A DNA stretch of 9,513 nucleotides, taken from NCBI GenBank assembly GCA_019417865.1, contig DYCW01000325.1, forward strand, positions 1 to 9,513, read 5' to 3'. The notes beneath the pieces were generated by a model. The model ran no database searches. It saw only the letters and a program-made list of their open reading frames with translations, and had not been told where the DNA came from. The position numbers were made by a program, and so were the translations under genes. Of the stretch, positions 1 through 6,399 are shown piece after piece (the stretch's first letter is position 1; the number at the start of each line of letters is the position of its first letter). Source of the DNA: Ruminococcus sp. (GTDB lineage Bacteria; Bacillota; Clostridia; Oscillospirales; Ruminococcaceae).

Positions 1-386
1 ATTGTATGGTCTGTCATACCGATTACCTTTTCACTTGCGTGATCGTCTGTGAGGAATGTGCATTCTATCACAAGGAAATTTTCCCTTTTGCAATCCTGAT
101 AATCGGAATAATAGATCCATTCTGTATCGCATGTTTCCTCACAATAGGAGATACTTTGTATGGTTGCATATTGATGTGGCGAAAGCGGATGCCAGATTGT
201 AAAGTCTGCAATGACGTGATGAATAGCGGATTGAATTTCCCAGTCTCGAAAGGTATCAGAGGCATCTATTTCAATGGAAACGGTTCGTTTTATATGGAAA
301 ATAGTGCCGTAATAGAATGCAAGGAGAAAAAGCAGAATGCTGCATACAATCAGAAGTTTTTTTCTCTTTTTGATTGCATATTTCAT
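1..386 (-). CDS. Membrane-anchored protein of unknown function (C-terminus cut by window edge)
   Basis: Reading the minus strand from an ATG at 386-384 gives an open frame of 128 codons with no stop before the window edge. The protein starts with MKYAIKKRKK, a basic stretch. One hydrophobic segment follows at about residues 11-30, suggesting an N-in membrane anchor or uncleaved signal. After it comes a soluble domain with the segments EIQSAIHHVIADF and ENFLVIECTF. The start overlaps the stop of the upstream dipeptidase gene by four bases (ATGA), which implies translational coupling in the same operon. The layout EIQSAI..V..F, then a Cys/Trp/Tyr-rich segment, then a beta strand loosely recalls small DUF4829-like proteins of Clostridia, but that is only an impression. 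Function unknown. Other frames over this stretch are interrupted or antisense. Confidence 0.75.
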   Translation of the reverse strand, partial: MKYAIKKRKKLLIVCSILLFLLAFYYGTIFHIKRTVSIEIDASDTFRDWEIQSAIHHVIADFTIWHPLSPHQYATIQSISYCEETCDTEWIYYSDYQDCKRENFLVIECTFLTDDHASEKVIGMTDHT

Positions 387-1732
387 CCGCAAATTTCCAA
401 AATTGCTGCTGCCATCATTCGGACATCCTTCATCAGGTGTGCAATCGGTACAAACTCATCGTCACCGTGCATATGATAATCCCATTCCGGAAATTCTGCT
501 CCGAATGCGACACCGCCCGGAATGTCATGGACATATGTGCCGCCGCCAATGGCAAGACATTTGCCTTTTTCGCCGGTTTCTGCTTCATAAACACGCAGCA
601 GTGTTTGCACAAAATCGCTTTCCTCCGGTACAGCATGGGGGTCATTCTGTATTACAATTTCACATGCAAATCCAGCGGTCTGGAATCGTTCTTGTACGAT
701 CTGAAAAATGGTTTCTTTTGTGGTACAAAGCGGATAGCGAATGTCCATCATGCCGGTCAGAATGCCGTTTTGTATTTGCATTTGGCTGCAAATACAAGTC
801 AGTGCACCAGATGTTTCATCTGAACAGGCAATGCCGAGACCACTGCCGTCTGTGCAGCCATGCGGAAAGAGAGCAGAAAGTGCCTTGCAGCTGGAGAAAC
901 CAGGTTGATCTGCCAGCAACTGCAATAATCCGGTAATGGCATTATTACCAGTTTCCGGTGTAGAAGCATGTGCCGCTTGCCCGTTCCAGATGAGTTGTGC
1001 CATATCTCCTGTGATAGAGGCAGTGCAGTTTTGGGGCAGGTTTTCTGGTACCTCCGAAGTGGACAGTGTACAGATTGCCTGTGCCGGAACGGCATTGGGC
1101 GCCGTACCAGCTTGCATGGTAGAAATCGGGTCACTGATAGGGGCATGGAACGTCAGTCGCATCATGCCCTTTTCAATCGAAATCAGCGGATAACTGCCGT
1201 CCGGTGTAAAGACCAGCGGCGGCATGGTGTCATGTGCGTGGTAGTATTCCAAATCGGTAGAACCGTTTTCCTCGTTACAGCCGAATAGTAGGCGAACTGG
1301 TTTTTTCAGAGGAATACCAGCATCTATGATTGCCTTGACGGCATAGAGAGCCGCCACTGCTGGACCTTTGTCATCAATTGCCCCTCTGCCGAACACACAG
1401 TCATCCTGTATCACAGCGGTAAACGGTGGCGTGTGCCAGTTTTCCGCCATGACGGGAACCACATCCAGATGAGCCAGAATACCAAGATAGGGGGAAGCAG
1501 AGCTGTCTGTGTCAGCAGTGCCAACATGGTAGGCGAGGTTATTGGTATGTAACCCAAAAGAAGCGGCGGTTTGCAGCATGGAATCCAGTGCTTTCGCACA
1601 ATTTGAGCCATAGGGATAGCCGTTTTCGGGTGTTTCCGTGGCAACGCTGGGAATGGCAATGAGGGCTTGCAGTGTTTGCAGCATAGCGGTTTTGTTTTCT
1701 TCTATTTTTTGAGCGACCAGTTTGGGAAGCAT
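383..1732 (-). CDS. pepV: M20-family metallo-dipeptidase, PepV type
   Basis: 449 residues, slightly shorter than the roughly 470 of Lactobacillus PepV. This is a cytoplasmic zinc peptidase expected to split dipeptides after peptide uptake. M20 motifs appear in order: AHLDVVPV with metal ligand His88 and Asp90; GRGAIDDKG with the bridging metal ligand Asp120; GCNEENGS with the catalytic base Glu154 and metal ligand Glu155; FTPDGSYP with Asp178; and a C-terminal MHGDDE carrying His422 as the last metal ligand. All expected catalytic residues are present. The start is placed at MLPKL because AAAGGAG lies seven bases upstream; an ATG 24 bases earlier has no such site and would itself cover the Shine-Dalgarno. 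It lies 82 bases after the dehydrogenase gene on the same strand, and its stop overlaps the next gene. It could instead be a related M20 peptidase (Sapep-like) with somewhat different specificity. Confidence 0.88.
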   Translation of the reverse strand: MLPKLVAQKIEENKTAMLQTLQALIAIPSVATETPENGYPYGSNCAKALDSMLQTAASFGLHTNNLAYHVGTADTDSSASPYLGILAHLDVVPVMAENWHTPPFTAVIQDDCVFGRGAIDDKGPAVAALYAVKAIIDAGIPLKKPVRLLFGCNEENGSTDLEYYHAHDTMPPLVFTPDGSYPLISIEKGMMRLTFHAPISDPISTMQAGTAPNAVPAQAICTLSTSEVPENLPQNCTASITGDMAQLIWNGQAAHASTPETGNNAITGLLQLLADQPGFSSCKALSALFPHGCTDGSGLGIACSDETSGALTCICSQMQIQNGILTGMMDIRYPLCTTKETIFQIVQERFQTAGFACEIVIQNDPHAVPEESDFVQTLLRVYEAETGEKGKCLAIGGGTYVHDIPGGVAFGAEFPEWDYHMHGDDEFVPIAHLMKDVRMMAAAILEICG

Positions 1733-1769
1733 GTGTGTACTCCTTTCTTTTTGCAATTACAATGGAAAG

Positions 1770-1797
1770 AACAGGCAGCATTTTCGTGCTGCCCGTT
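1770..1797 (-). terminator. Hairpin between ldhA and pepV, weak terminator or processing site
   Basis: On the minus-strand RNA, an 11-pair stem (AACGGGCAGCA with TGCTGCCTGTT, one G-U pair) closes a six-base loop. The G-U pairing works only for the minus-strand transcript. The following bases (CTTTCC) are only partly U-rich, and there is little room for a new promoter before pepV. It probably gives partial termination or RNA stability within the operon rather than a full stop. Confidence 0.5.
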
Positions 1798-1814
1798 TCA
1801 TTTATGATGGATTC

Positions 1815-2801
1815 TTAGAGCTGACTGGTTTTTACCTCATTTTTCAGTGGCTTACCGTCAAAGAAGTCCGCCAGATTCTGCAATGTGACTTCTGCAATAT
1901 TTTTCAGAGCTTCATTGGTCAGAAAAGCTTGATGGGAAGTCAGCAGCACATTTGGCATGGAGAGCAGCAGGGACAGCAGCTGGTCACGATGAATATTCTC
2001 CGAGAAATCCTCAAAGAAAAATGCTGTTTCTTCTTCGTAAACATCCAGACCGGCAGCTGCAATTTTTCCATTCCGCAGTGCCTCCAGCAGGGCTTCGCTT
2101 TCGATCAGCATTCCTCTGGACGTATTGAGCAGTACAACACCATCCTTCATGTCAGCAATGGTGTCCCGATTGATAAGGTGTTTGGATTGTTCGGTTAGCG
2201 GACAGTGCAGAGAGATAATGTCGCTGTTCTGGAAGAGTGTATGCAGATCCACATAGTGAATGGACGGATCATTTGCTGGAAATGGGTCATAGGCGAGGAC
2301 ATCCATGCCAAACCCCTTGCAGATTTGCATGAAGATCTGTCCGATTCTGCCAGTACCGATGACACCGACCGTTTTTCCATGCAGGTCGAAGCCGGTCAAA
2401 CCGCTCAGGGTAAAGTTGAAATCTCTGGTACGGTTGTAGGCCTTGTGAATTTTGCGGTTCAGGCAGAGCAGCAGTCCCATAGTATGTTCTGCAACTGCAT
2501 AGGGAGAGTAGCCAGGGACACGCAGAATGGGCAGTTTGCCGTCTGCTGCTTTTCGGTCGATATTGTTATAACCGGCACACCGCATGGCAATGACCTTGAC
2601 ACCGGCAGCATAGAGTCCCTCAATTACCGGTGCACTTAGGTTGTCATTGACAAAAGGGATGACGGCATTGCATCCGTTGGCCAGCGAAACGCTGTCCGGT
2701 GTGAGTTTATGCTCAAAGTAGCGGATGTCAAAACGGGTGTTCAGCTGGTCGAACCAAGTGCGATCATAAGGCTTGGTGTCGAAAAAGGCAATTTTTTCCA
2801 T
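1815..2801 (-). CDS. ldhA: D-lactate dehydrogenase-type NAD-dependent 2-hydroxyacid dehydrogenase
   Basis: 328 residues, the normal length for D-lactate dehydrogenases of the 2-hydroxyacid dehydrogenase family. These reduce pyruvate to D-lactate with NADH in the cytoplasm and dispose of electrons in fermentation. The substrate domain includes RCAGYNNID at residues 74-82. The Rossmann motif is GTGRIG (Gly149, Gly151, Gly154), followed by Asp172 at the end of the second strand, which favours NAD. Catalytic residues match the family spacing: Arg229 in NTSRG, Glu258 in DVYEEE and His290 in LTSHQAF. The ATG is preceded by a GTGAGGG-like ribosome binding site. It sits 48 bases after the membrane protein gene, so the two are probably cotranscribed. 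Fermentation of sugars to lactate fits a gut anaerobe. A hydroxyisocaproate or other 2-hydroxyacid dehydrogenase is the main alternative, since sequence alone does not fix the substrate. Confidence 0.88.
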   Translation of the reverse strand: MEKIAFFDTKPYDRTWFDQLNTRFDIRYFEHKLTPDSVSLANGCNAVIPFVNDNLSAPVIEGLYAAGVKVIAMRCAGYNNIDRKAADGKLPILRVPGYSPYAVAEHTMGLLLCLNRKIHKAYNRTRDFNFTLSGLTGFDLHGKTVGVIGTGRIGQIFMQICKGFGMDVLAYDPFPANDPSIHYVDLHTLFQNSDIISLHCPLTEQSKHLINRDTIADMKDGVVLLNTSRGMLIESEALLEALRNGKIAAAGLDVYEEETAFFFEDFSENIHRDQLLSLLLSMPNVLLTSHQAFLTNEALKNIAEVTLQNLADFFDGKPLKNEVKTSQL

Positions 2802-2849
2802 AGTGGAACCCTCACTTTCTTTTTGGTAGTATGTGATTTTTATGGAATG

Positions 2850-3395
2850 TTATACTTGCAGGTGCAGCTTCGGCAGTACTTTTGCTCGGTAAAATTCCAT
2901 ACCGGTGACAAGGGAGAAATCATAGCAGAGAAACATGAGATTGAGCGAGCCAATGAGAATATACGCTCCGTATTTGCCAAATTCTCCTAAGCTTTCGAGG
3001 AATTCTCCCAGACCGAACAGGGCGATGATCAAACCGAAGTAGCAGCCAATACAGACATTAAATATGAGCAACTTGACGATGTACCGCAGGACAGCCGGAC
3101 GAATGCGGTTGAGAAAGGGACGAATCAGGGGATAATGTCCGAAGAAGAGGATAAAAATCAGGGAAGCGTCCTTGTTGGGCGTGATAAAAAGGGAAAGGAC
3201 ACCGACAGCAAGGTACATGATGAATGCCCAATAGGGAGTGGTAGTGGCAGCCATAATCATGACAAGCAGGCTGCAGAGCATGGGCATGACGAGATAGAAC
3301 ATCGGCAAAACGCCTGTGACGAAGAGGGCAAGCAGGCAAAAGGAAGCCAGTGTGCCGCCGAGGGCGATACGATAGGGAAGCGGTTGAGAATGCAT
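2850..3395 (-). CDS. Small polytopic membrane protein of unknown function
   Basis: 181 residues starting MHSQPLPYRI. The start is fixed by AGGAGG six bases upstream. The open frame extends 51 codons further, but that part lies over the promoter and a terminator and is not expected to be translated. Hydrophobic segments at about residues 9-29, 31-49, 54-71, 76-90, 103-127 and 141-163 predict five or six membrane spans. Between spans lie a conserved-looking ITPNKDAS loop and the charged segment RPFLNRIRPAVLRYIVK, with few other polar residues. The size and span number resemble the membrane S components of ECF vitamin transporters and small YybS-like proteins, but no diagnostic motif was recognised. 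It is the first gene of the operon with ldhA and pepV. Confidence 0.72.
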   Translation of the reverse strand: MHSQPLPYRIALGGTLASFCLLALFVTGVLPMFYLVMPMLCSLLVMIMAATTTPYWAFIMYLAVGVLSLFITPNKDASLIFILFFGHYPLIRPFLNRIRPAVLRYIVKLLIFNVCIGCYFGLIIALFGLGEFLESLGEFGKYGAYILIGSLNLMFLCYDFSLVTGMEFYRAKVLPKLHLQV

Positions 3396-3444
3396 GAAAA
3401 ACCTCCTATATGAAATAGCAAAATTGCGGTAAATTTCTATCTTT

Positions 3445-3473
3445 ATCATAGCAGAAAAAGCGGCTTCTGTCAA
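3445..3473 (-). promoter_or_regulatory. Sigma-A type promoter for the membrane protein-ldhA-pepV operon
   Basis: On the minus strand TTGACA (3473-3468) is followed after exactly 17 bases by TATGAT (3450-3445). This is one mismatch from full consensus. It lies about 50 bases upstream of the start at 3395 and just beyond the terminator of the preceding gene. Confidence 0.85.
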
Positions 3474-3494
3474 TGGAGCAGCTGGAATTTTGGC

Positions 3495-3532
3495 AGAGAA
3501 AAACGGTCTGCTGGAAATCCAACAGACCGTTT
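3495..3532 (-). terminator. Intrinsic terminator of the CHAP-dockerin gene
   Basis: A ten-pair perfect stem (AAACGGTCTG at 3501-3510 with CAGACCGTTT at 3523-3532) begins 20 bases past the stop codon. An additional TGG/CCA pairing lies inside the loop. In the minus-strand RNA it runs straight into UUUUUCUCU, as expected for Rho-independent termination. It separates the secreted-protein gene from the ldhA-pepV operon. Confidence 0.88.
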
Positions 3533-3551
3533 GGGAAAGTACTGGCAAATG

Positions 3552-5798
3552 TTATGGGTTGAGCAGTGTCCGCTTGAGGAGTATTAAGTCAATGACGTTG
3601 ATAATGCCGTCTTCGTTCAGGTCGGCGAGAGTGGACTGGTCGGCGGTGAGAGAGGCTTGACGGAGGAGATATTTTTGGAGAAGGATGAGGTCGATAAGGG
3701 TGATTTTGTTGTCTTGACTGAGGTCTCCAAGAAGATTGATTTTTTCCCAATGTGCATATAAGGTTTGGTCTTTTGTCAATAGGAAAACAGTATCACTTGT
3801 GACTAAAACGCCCTTATCTTTTAGAGTATACCAACCTAAGAACTGATAACCCTCTCTCTGGGCTTCTGGAAGCTGTCCATATGTGTTACGATATTGAATA
3901 GGGGCAGAAAGTTTGGAACAGCTTCCGCCGTTTGCATTGAAATGAACTGTGTATTTATTTGGTGTCCAGTGAGCATATAAAACTAACCTTGCAACATTTG
4001 GTACCTTTGTGTCTGAAGTAATTTTTGTACCACCACTTGCTTCTGTATACCAACCATCGAAAGTATATCCTGATCTGTTAGAGCCGGAATTGGCATAAAT
4101 TCCAAATTTTTCTCCAATGAATAAAATTGTTTCACTTGTTGATCCACCATTATAATTATCATTCCAAGTAACTGAACATTTATTATTGATTTTATCTGTT
4201 GTTCCAGAAACTGAATTTTTCTCAGATGACTTGTAATCTGCAACAGCGTATACTCTATACCAGTACTTTGTATTTGCTTCAAGACCAGTGTCCGTGTATG
4301 TTGTCTGATTTGTTGTTGCGATTGTTTCGTAGGCATCCGCTCCGGATTTTCGCCTGTCGATTCTATAAGATGTTGCATTTGCTGCTGCTGTCCATGTTAA
4401 TTTTAAGGATGATGAACTAATTGTTGAAATAGTAGGTGTAGGGGATGTGAGTGTATAAGTTGTTCCAGAAACTGAATTTTTCTCAGATGATTTATCAGAA
4501 CCTGCAACAGCATATACTCTGTACCAATACTTCGTATTGGCTTCAAGACCAGTGTCCGTGTATGTTGTTTGATTTGTTGTTGCGATTGTTTCGTAAGCAT
4601 CCGCTCCGGATTTTCGCCTGTCGATTCTATAAGATGTTGCATTCGGTTCTGCTTTCCATGTTAATTTTAAAGACGATGAACTGAGTGTTGTAATAGTGGG
4701 CGTAGGGGATTTCATTTTTACCGTAAATGCTACTACATTACTCATGAGGGCATTTTCAATTCTTGTATCCACATAAGCTTCGTAGTAACCAGCCGGTAAA
4801 ACGATTCCACACGATGTTCCTTGAACATTCCATTCAATATGATAAGCATCTCCTACCCAATATGTTCCATTCCATATTTTCACATCATATCCAGTTGCTC
4901 CTGGCACTGCATTCCATGAAAAGGTGGTTTCTGTTGATGAATTTCCAGCTGTAACTTCTAATTTTGTTCCACTTTTTACCGTAAATGCTACTACATTACT
5001 CATGAGGGCATTTTCAATTCTTGTATCCACATAAGCTTCGTAGTAACCAGCCGGTAAAACGATTCCACACGATGTTCCTTGAACATTCCATTCAATATGA
5101 TAAGCATCTCCTACCCAATATGTTCCATTCCATATTTTCACATCATATCCAGTTGCTCCTGGCACTGCATTCCATGAAAAGGTGGTTTCTGTTGATGAAT
5201 TTCCAGCGGCTACATTTAATGTTGTCGATGGACGAGCAGGCTCAGAATTAGAATAATTTGGTCTTAAATACAATCTTGGTGTAGCGTATAATTTTCTTTC
5301 GCCAGCACAATAGTTCGTTTTATAATTACCTGTTCCCCCATTATTGCCGCCTGCACAATACACAGTTCCATTTTCAACTTTTGTTACAATCTCAACATGA
5401 GAATAAGTGAAAAATACCAAATCACCAGTTTGAGGAGAACTTACCTGATCAGCACCTTTTTTTCGCATTACAGATTCAAAATCAGCAACCGTTCCGCCGT
5501 GTCCGACAATAGAAGAATCTGCCCCTGCATTTTCAATGCAGTCAGCTACAAATTCATCACACCATGCTTCCGTGTATCCTAGTTGCGATCCGGTTCTTCC
5601 TTTTTGTGATTTTGCAATTGTAGCCACATCTTCCGCCATGTTTCCAGTTAATGTGTATTTGCTATTGTCAAATCCATCTTTTCGACAGCAAATAGCAGAT
5701 GCTGTTAAGCTGGTCATCGGCAACATTGAAAATATAATTCCAATCATCACAAAACTGATCAATGCTGCTATCCACTTCTGAAATTTCATTTTCATCAT
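3552..5798 (-). CDS. Secreted CHAP-domain (putative peptidoglycan hydrolase) protein with Fn3, InlB-type repeats and C-terminal dockerin
   Basis: 748 residues. Residues 1-35 are a signal peptide (hydrophobic core 9-27, likely cleavage after TASA). About 50-180 is a CHAP/NlpC-P60-like papain-fold domain with candidate catalytic Cys80 (EAWCDEFV) and His134 (SHVEIV). Such domains cleave peptide or amide bonds in peptidoglycan, so a cell-wall amidase or endopeptidase is inferred. Residues 198-275 and 284-361 are two identical beta-rich modules. About 364-448 and 452-534 are two fibronectin type III modules, and 542-613 and 615-685 are two InlB/Listeria-Bacteroides repeats ending in LYAHW. Residues 688-748 form a type I dockerin with loops Asp692/Ser694/Asp696/Asp703 and Asp726/Asn728/Asp730/Asp737. 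A dockerin binds a cohesin on a scaffoldin, so the protein is likely surface- or cellulosome-anchored. AAGGAG lies ten bases before the first ATG. It is divergent from an XRE regulator. The central part is visibly more AT-rich than the dockerin part. Confidence 0.9.
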   Translation of the reverse strand: MMKMKFQKWIAALISFVMIGIIFSMLPMTSLTASAICCRKDGFDNSKYTLTGNMAEDVATIAKSQKGRTGSQLGYTEAWCDEFVADCIENAGADSSIVGHGGTVADFESVMRKKGADQVSSPQTGDLVFFTYSHVEIVTKVENGTVYCAGGNNGGTGNYKTNYCAGERKLYATPRLYLRPNYSNSEPARPSTTLNVAAGNSSTETTFSWNAVPGATGYDVKIWNGTYWVGDAYHIEWNVQGTSCGIVLPAGYYEAYVDTRIENALMSNVVAFTVKSGTKLEVTAGNSSTETTFSWNAVPGATGYDVKIWNGTYWVGDAYHIEWNVQGTSCGIVLPAGYYEAYVDTRIENALMSNVVAFTVKMKSPTPTITTLSSSSLKLTWKAEPNATSYRIDRRKSGADAYETIATTNQTTYTDTGLEANTKYWYRVYAVAGSDKSSEKNSVSGTTYTLTSPTPTISTISSSSLKLTWTAAANATSYRIDRRKSGADAYETIATTNQTTYTDTGLEANTKYWYRVYAVADYKSSEKNSVSGTTDKINNKCSVTWNDNYNGGSTSETILFIGEKFGIYANSGSNRSGYTFDGWYTEASGGTKITSDTKVPNVARLVLYAHWTPNKYTVHFNANGGSCSKLSAPIQYRNTYGQLPEAQREGYQFLGWYTLKDKGVLVTSDTVFLLTKDQTLYAHWEKINLLGDLSQDNKITLIDLILLQKYLLRQASLTADQSTLADLNEDGIINVIDLILLKRTLLNP
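4197..4709 (-). repeat. Tandem fibronectin type III module duplication
   Basis: Two copies (residues about 364-448 and 452-534) share most of their sequence, for example RIDRRKSGADAYETIATT and TDTGLEANTKYWYRVYAV. They differ at scattered bases and by a one-codon indel (GSDKSSEK versus DYKSSEK). Each copy begins SPTPTI. This duplication is older than the neighbouring 258-base one because substitutions have accumulated. The modules are probably spacers or binding units. Confidence 0.85.
4715..5207 (-). repeat. Perfect 235-base direct repeat encoding two identical 78-residue modules
   Basis: 4715-4949 and 4973-5207 are identical base for base, with a period of 258 bases (86 codons) and a 23-base junction. 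By eye there is no silent difference. Each copy encodes residues from AGNSSTETTF to AFTVK, a beta-rich Fn3-like module with TGYDVKIWNGTYWVG. Identity including third codon positions shows a recent duplication or ongoing gene conversion, and copy number may vary between strains. Confidence 0.93.
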
Positions 5799-5823
5799 GA
5801 GAGGTTCACTCCTTTTTGCATTT

Positions 5824-5847
5824 GAAATACAACAAATAATGTATTTC
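5824..5847. promoter_or_regulatory. Inverted repeat GAAATAC-N10-GTATTTC at the start of the CHAP-dockerin transcript
   Basis: Two perfect seven-base arms (5824-5830 and 5841-5847) are separated by ten bases. The repeat lies immediately downstream of the minus-strand -10 box, around the expected transcription start and 5' leader. It could be an operator of the adjacent XRE protein or a weak RNA hairpin. It has no U-run after it, so it is not a terminator. Confidence 0.5.
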
Positions 5848-5854
5848 TGCTATA

Positions 5855-5883
5855 AAAATACCACATTCATTGTAAAAAGTCAA
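5855..5883 (-). promoter_or_regulatory. Promoter of the CHAP-dockerin gene
   Basis: On the minus strand TTGACT (5883-5878) is followed after 17 bases by TATTTT (5860-5855), with TG at the extended -10 position (TGGTATTTT). The start would fall near 5848, giving a leader of about 50 bases before the ATG at 5798. Confidence 0.7.
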
Positions 5884-5906
5884 GACTGATTCCGCATTTG
5901 TGGTAT
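5858..5906. promoter_or_regulatory. Inverted TGTGGTAT pair spanning both divergent -10 boxes, candidate operator
   Basis: ATACCACA at 5858-5865 and TGTGGTAT at 5899-5906 are perfect inverted copies 41 bases apart, start to start. Each overlaps the extended -10 box of one of the two divergent promoters. A dimeric regulator binding both copies would block transcription in both directions. The divergent XRE protein is the obvious candidate, but this is inference. Part of the similarity comes from both sites being extended -10 elements; the shared TGTGG part goes beyond that. Confidence 0.5.
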
Positions 5907-5909
5907 AAT
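5901..5909 (+). promoter_or_regulatory. Extended -10 promoter of the XRE regulator gene
   Basis: TGGTATAAT is a perfect extended -10 element ending about 35 bases before the ATG at 5945. There is no good -35 box 17 bases upstream (CAAGAC), which is usual for extended -10 promoters and leaves room for control by a bound protein. Confidence 0.65.
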
Positions 5910-5944
5910 TTCGGAAACTATAATAAAAAGGAGCATGCCAAATT

Positions 5945-6298
5945 ATGCAACATTACCAAAGAATTCGGGATTTACGAGAGGACAGCGACCTGACACAGGA
6001 AGCACTCTGCAAAAAACTTTATATGCACAAAACCACTTACACCAATTATGAGCAGGGCAAGCATACGGTACCGCTGGACTTTGCCGTACAGCTTGCGGAT
6101 TTCTATGATGTCAGCATCGACTATATCGCAGGGCGAACCAATGTGATGCGTGAACATCCTGCTCTTTCAGAAGATGAATACACGTTATTGACCAGATTCT
6201 CCACGCTGACAGAACGTAACAAGGGCAGAGCAGAACAGTTTATGGAGCAGCTCTACGAACAGCAGGAAGAAAAATACCGTTTCAAAGAAGCCAAATAA
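5945..6298 (+). CDS. XRE-family helix-turn-helix transcriptional regulator
   Basis: 117 residues. The N-terminal 66 residues are a Cro/C1-type HTH_3 domain: LREDSDLTQEALCKKL, then the recognition helix region HKTTYTNYEQGKHTVP, then LADFYDVSIDYIAGRTN, which is the typical end of this domain in Firmicutes regulators. The rest (about 70-117) is charged and probably helical (LTERNKGRAEQFMEQLYEQQEEK), which may allow dimerisation. No peptidase or ligand domain is present. AAAAGGAG lies 11 bases before the ATG. It is divergent from the CHAP-dockerin gene and shares a 146-base intergenic region with it, so autoregulation and control of that neighbour are likely, though unproven. No partner toxin gene is adjacent on the same strand. 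Confidence 0.88.
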   Translation: MQHYQRIRDLREDSDLTQEALCKKLYMHKTTYTNYEQGKHTVPLDFAVQLADFYDVSIDYIAGRTNVMREHPALSEDEYTLLTRFSTLTERNKGRAEQFMEQLYEQQEEKYRFKEAK

Positions 6299-6329
6299 AA
6301 CTGCATCAACGAAAACCGGATTAACTCCC

Positions 6330-6358
6330 TTGACATTCTCCATCTATTTCGTTATACT
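6330..6358 (+). promoter_or_regulatory. Promoter of the MscS-type channel gene
   Basis: TTGACA (6330-6335), 17-base spacer, TATACT (6353-6358): one mismatch from consensus. It lies about 40 bases before the TTG start, so the channel gene has its own promoter independent of the XRE gene. Confidence 0.85.
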
Positions 6359-6399
6359 AATCATAATCCATTTAAAAGTTTTCATAGGAGGTCATTATC

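Noticed and set aside
6..476. 156-residue open frame on the plus strand
   Set aside because: It is antisense to the coupled membrane-anchored gene and the pepV 3' end, has no ribosome binding site and reads as cysteine-rich shadow sequence.
4197..5207. Tandem repeats as a possible CRISPR array
   Set aside because: The units are 258-264 bases, in frame and protein coding, with no short repeat-spacer pattern.
4199..5251. Several plus-strand frames of 60-80 codons repeated along the region
   Set aside because: They are mirror frames of the tandem repeats in the CHAP-dockerin gene; their repetition only reflects the DNA duplication.
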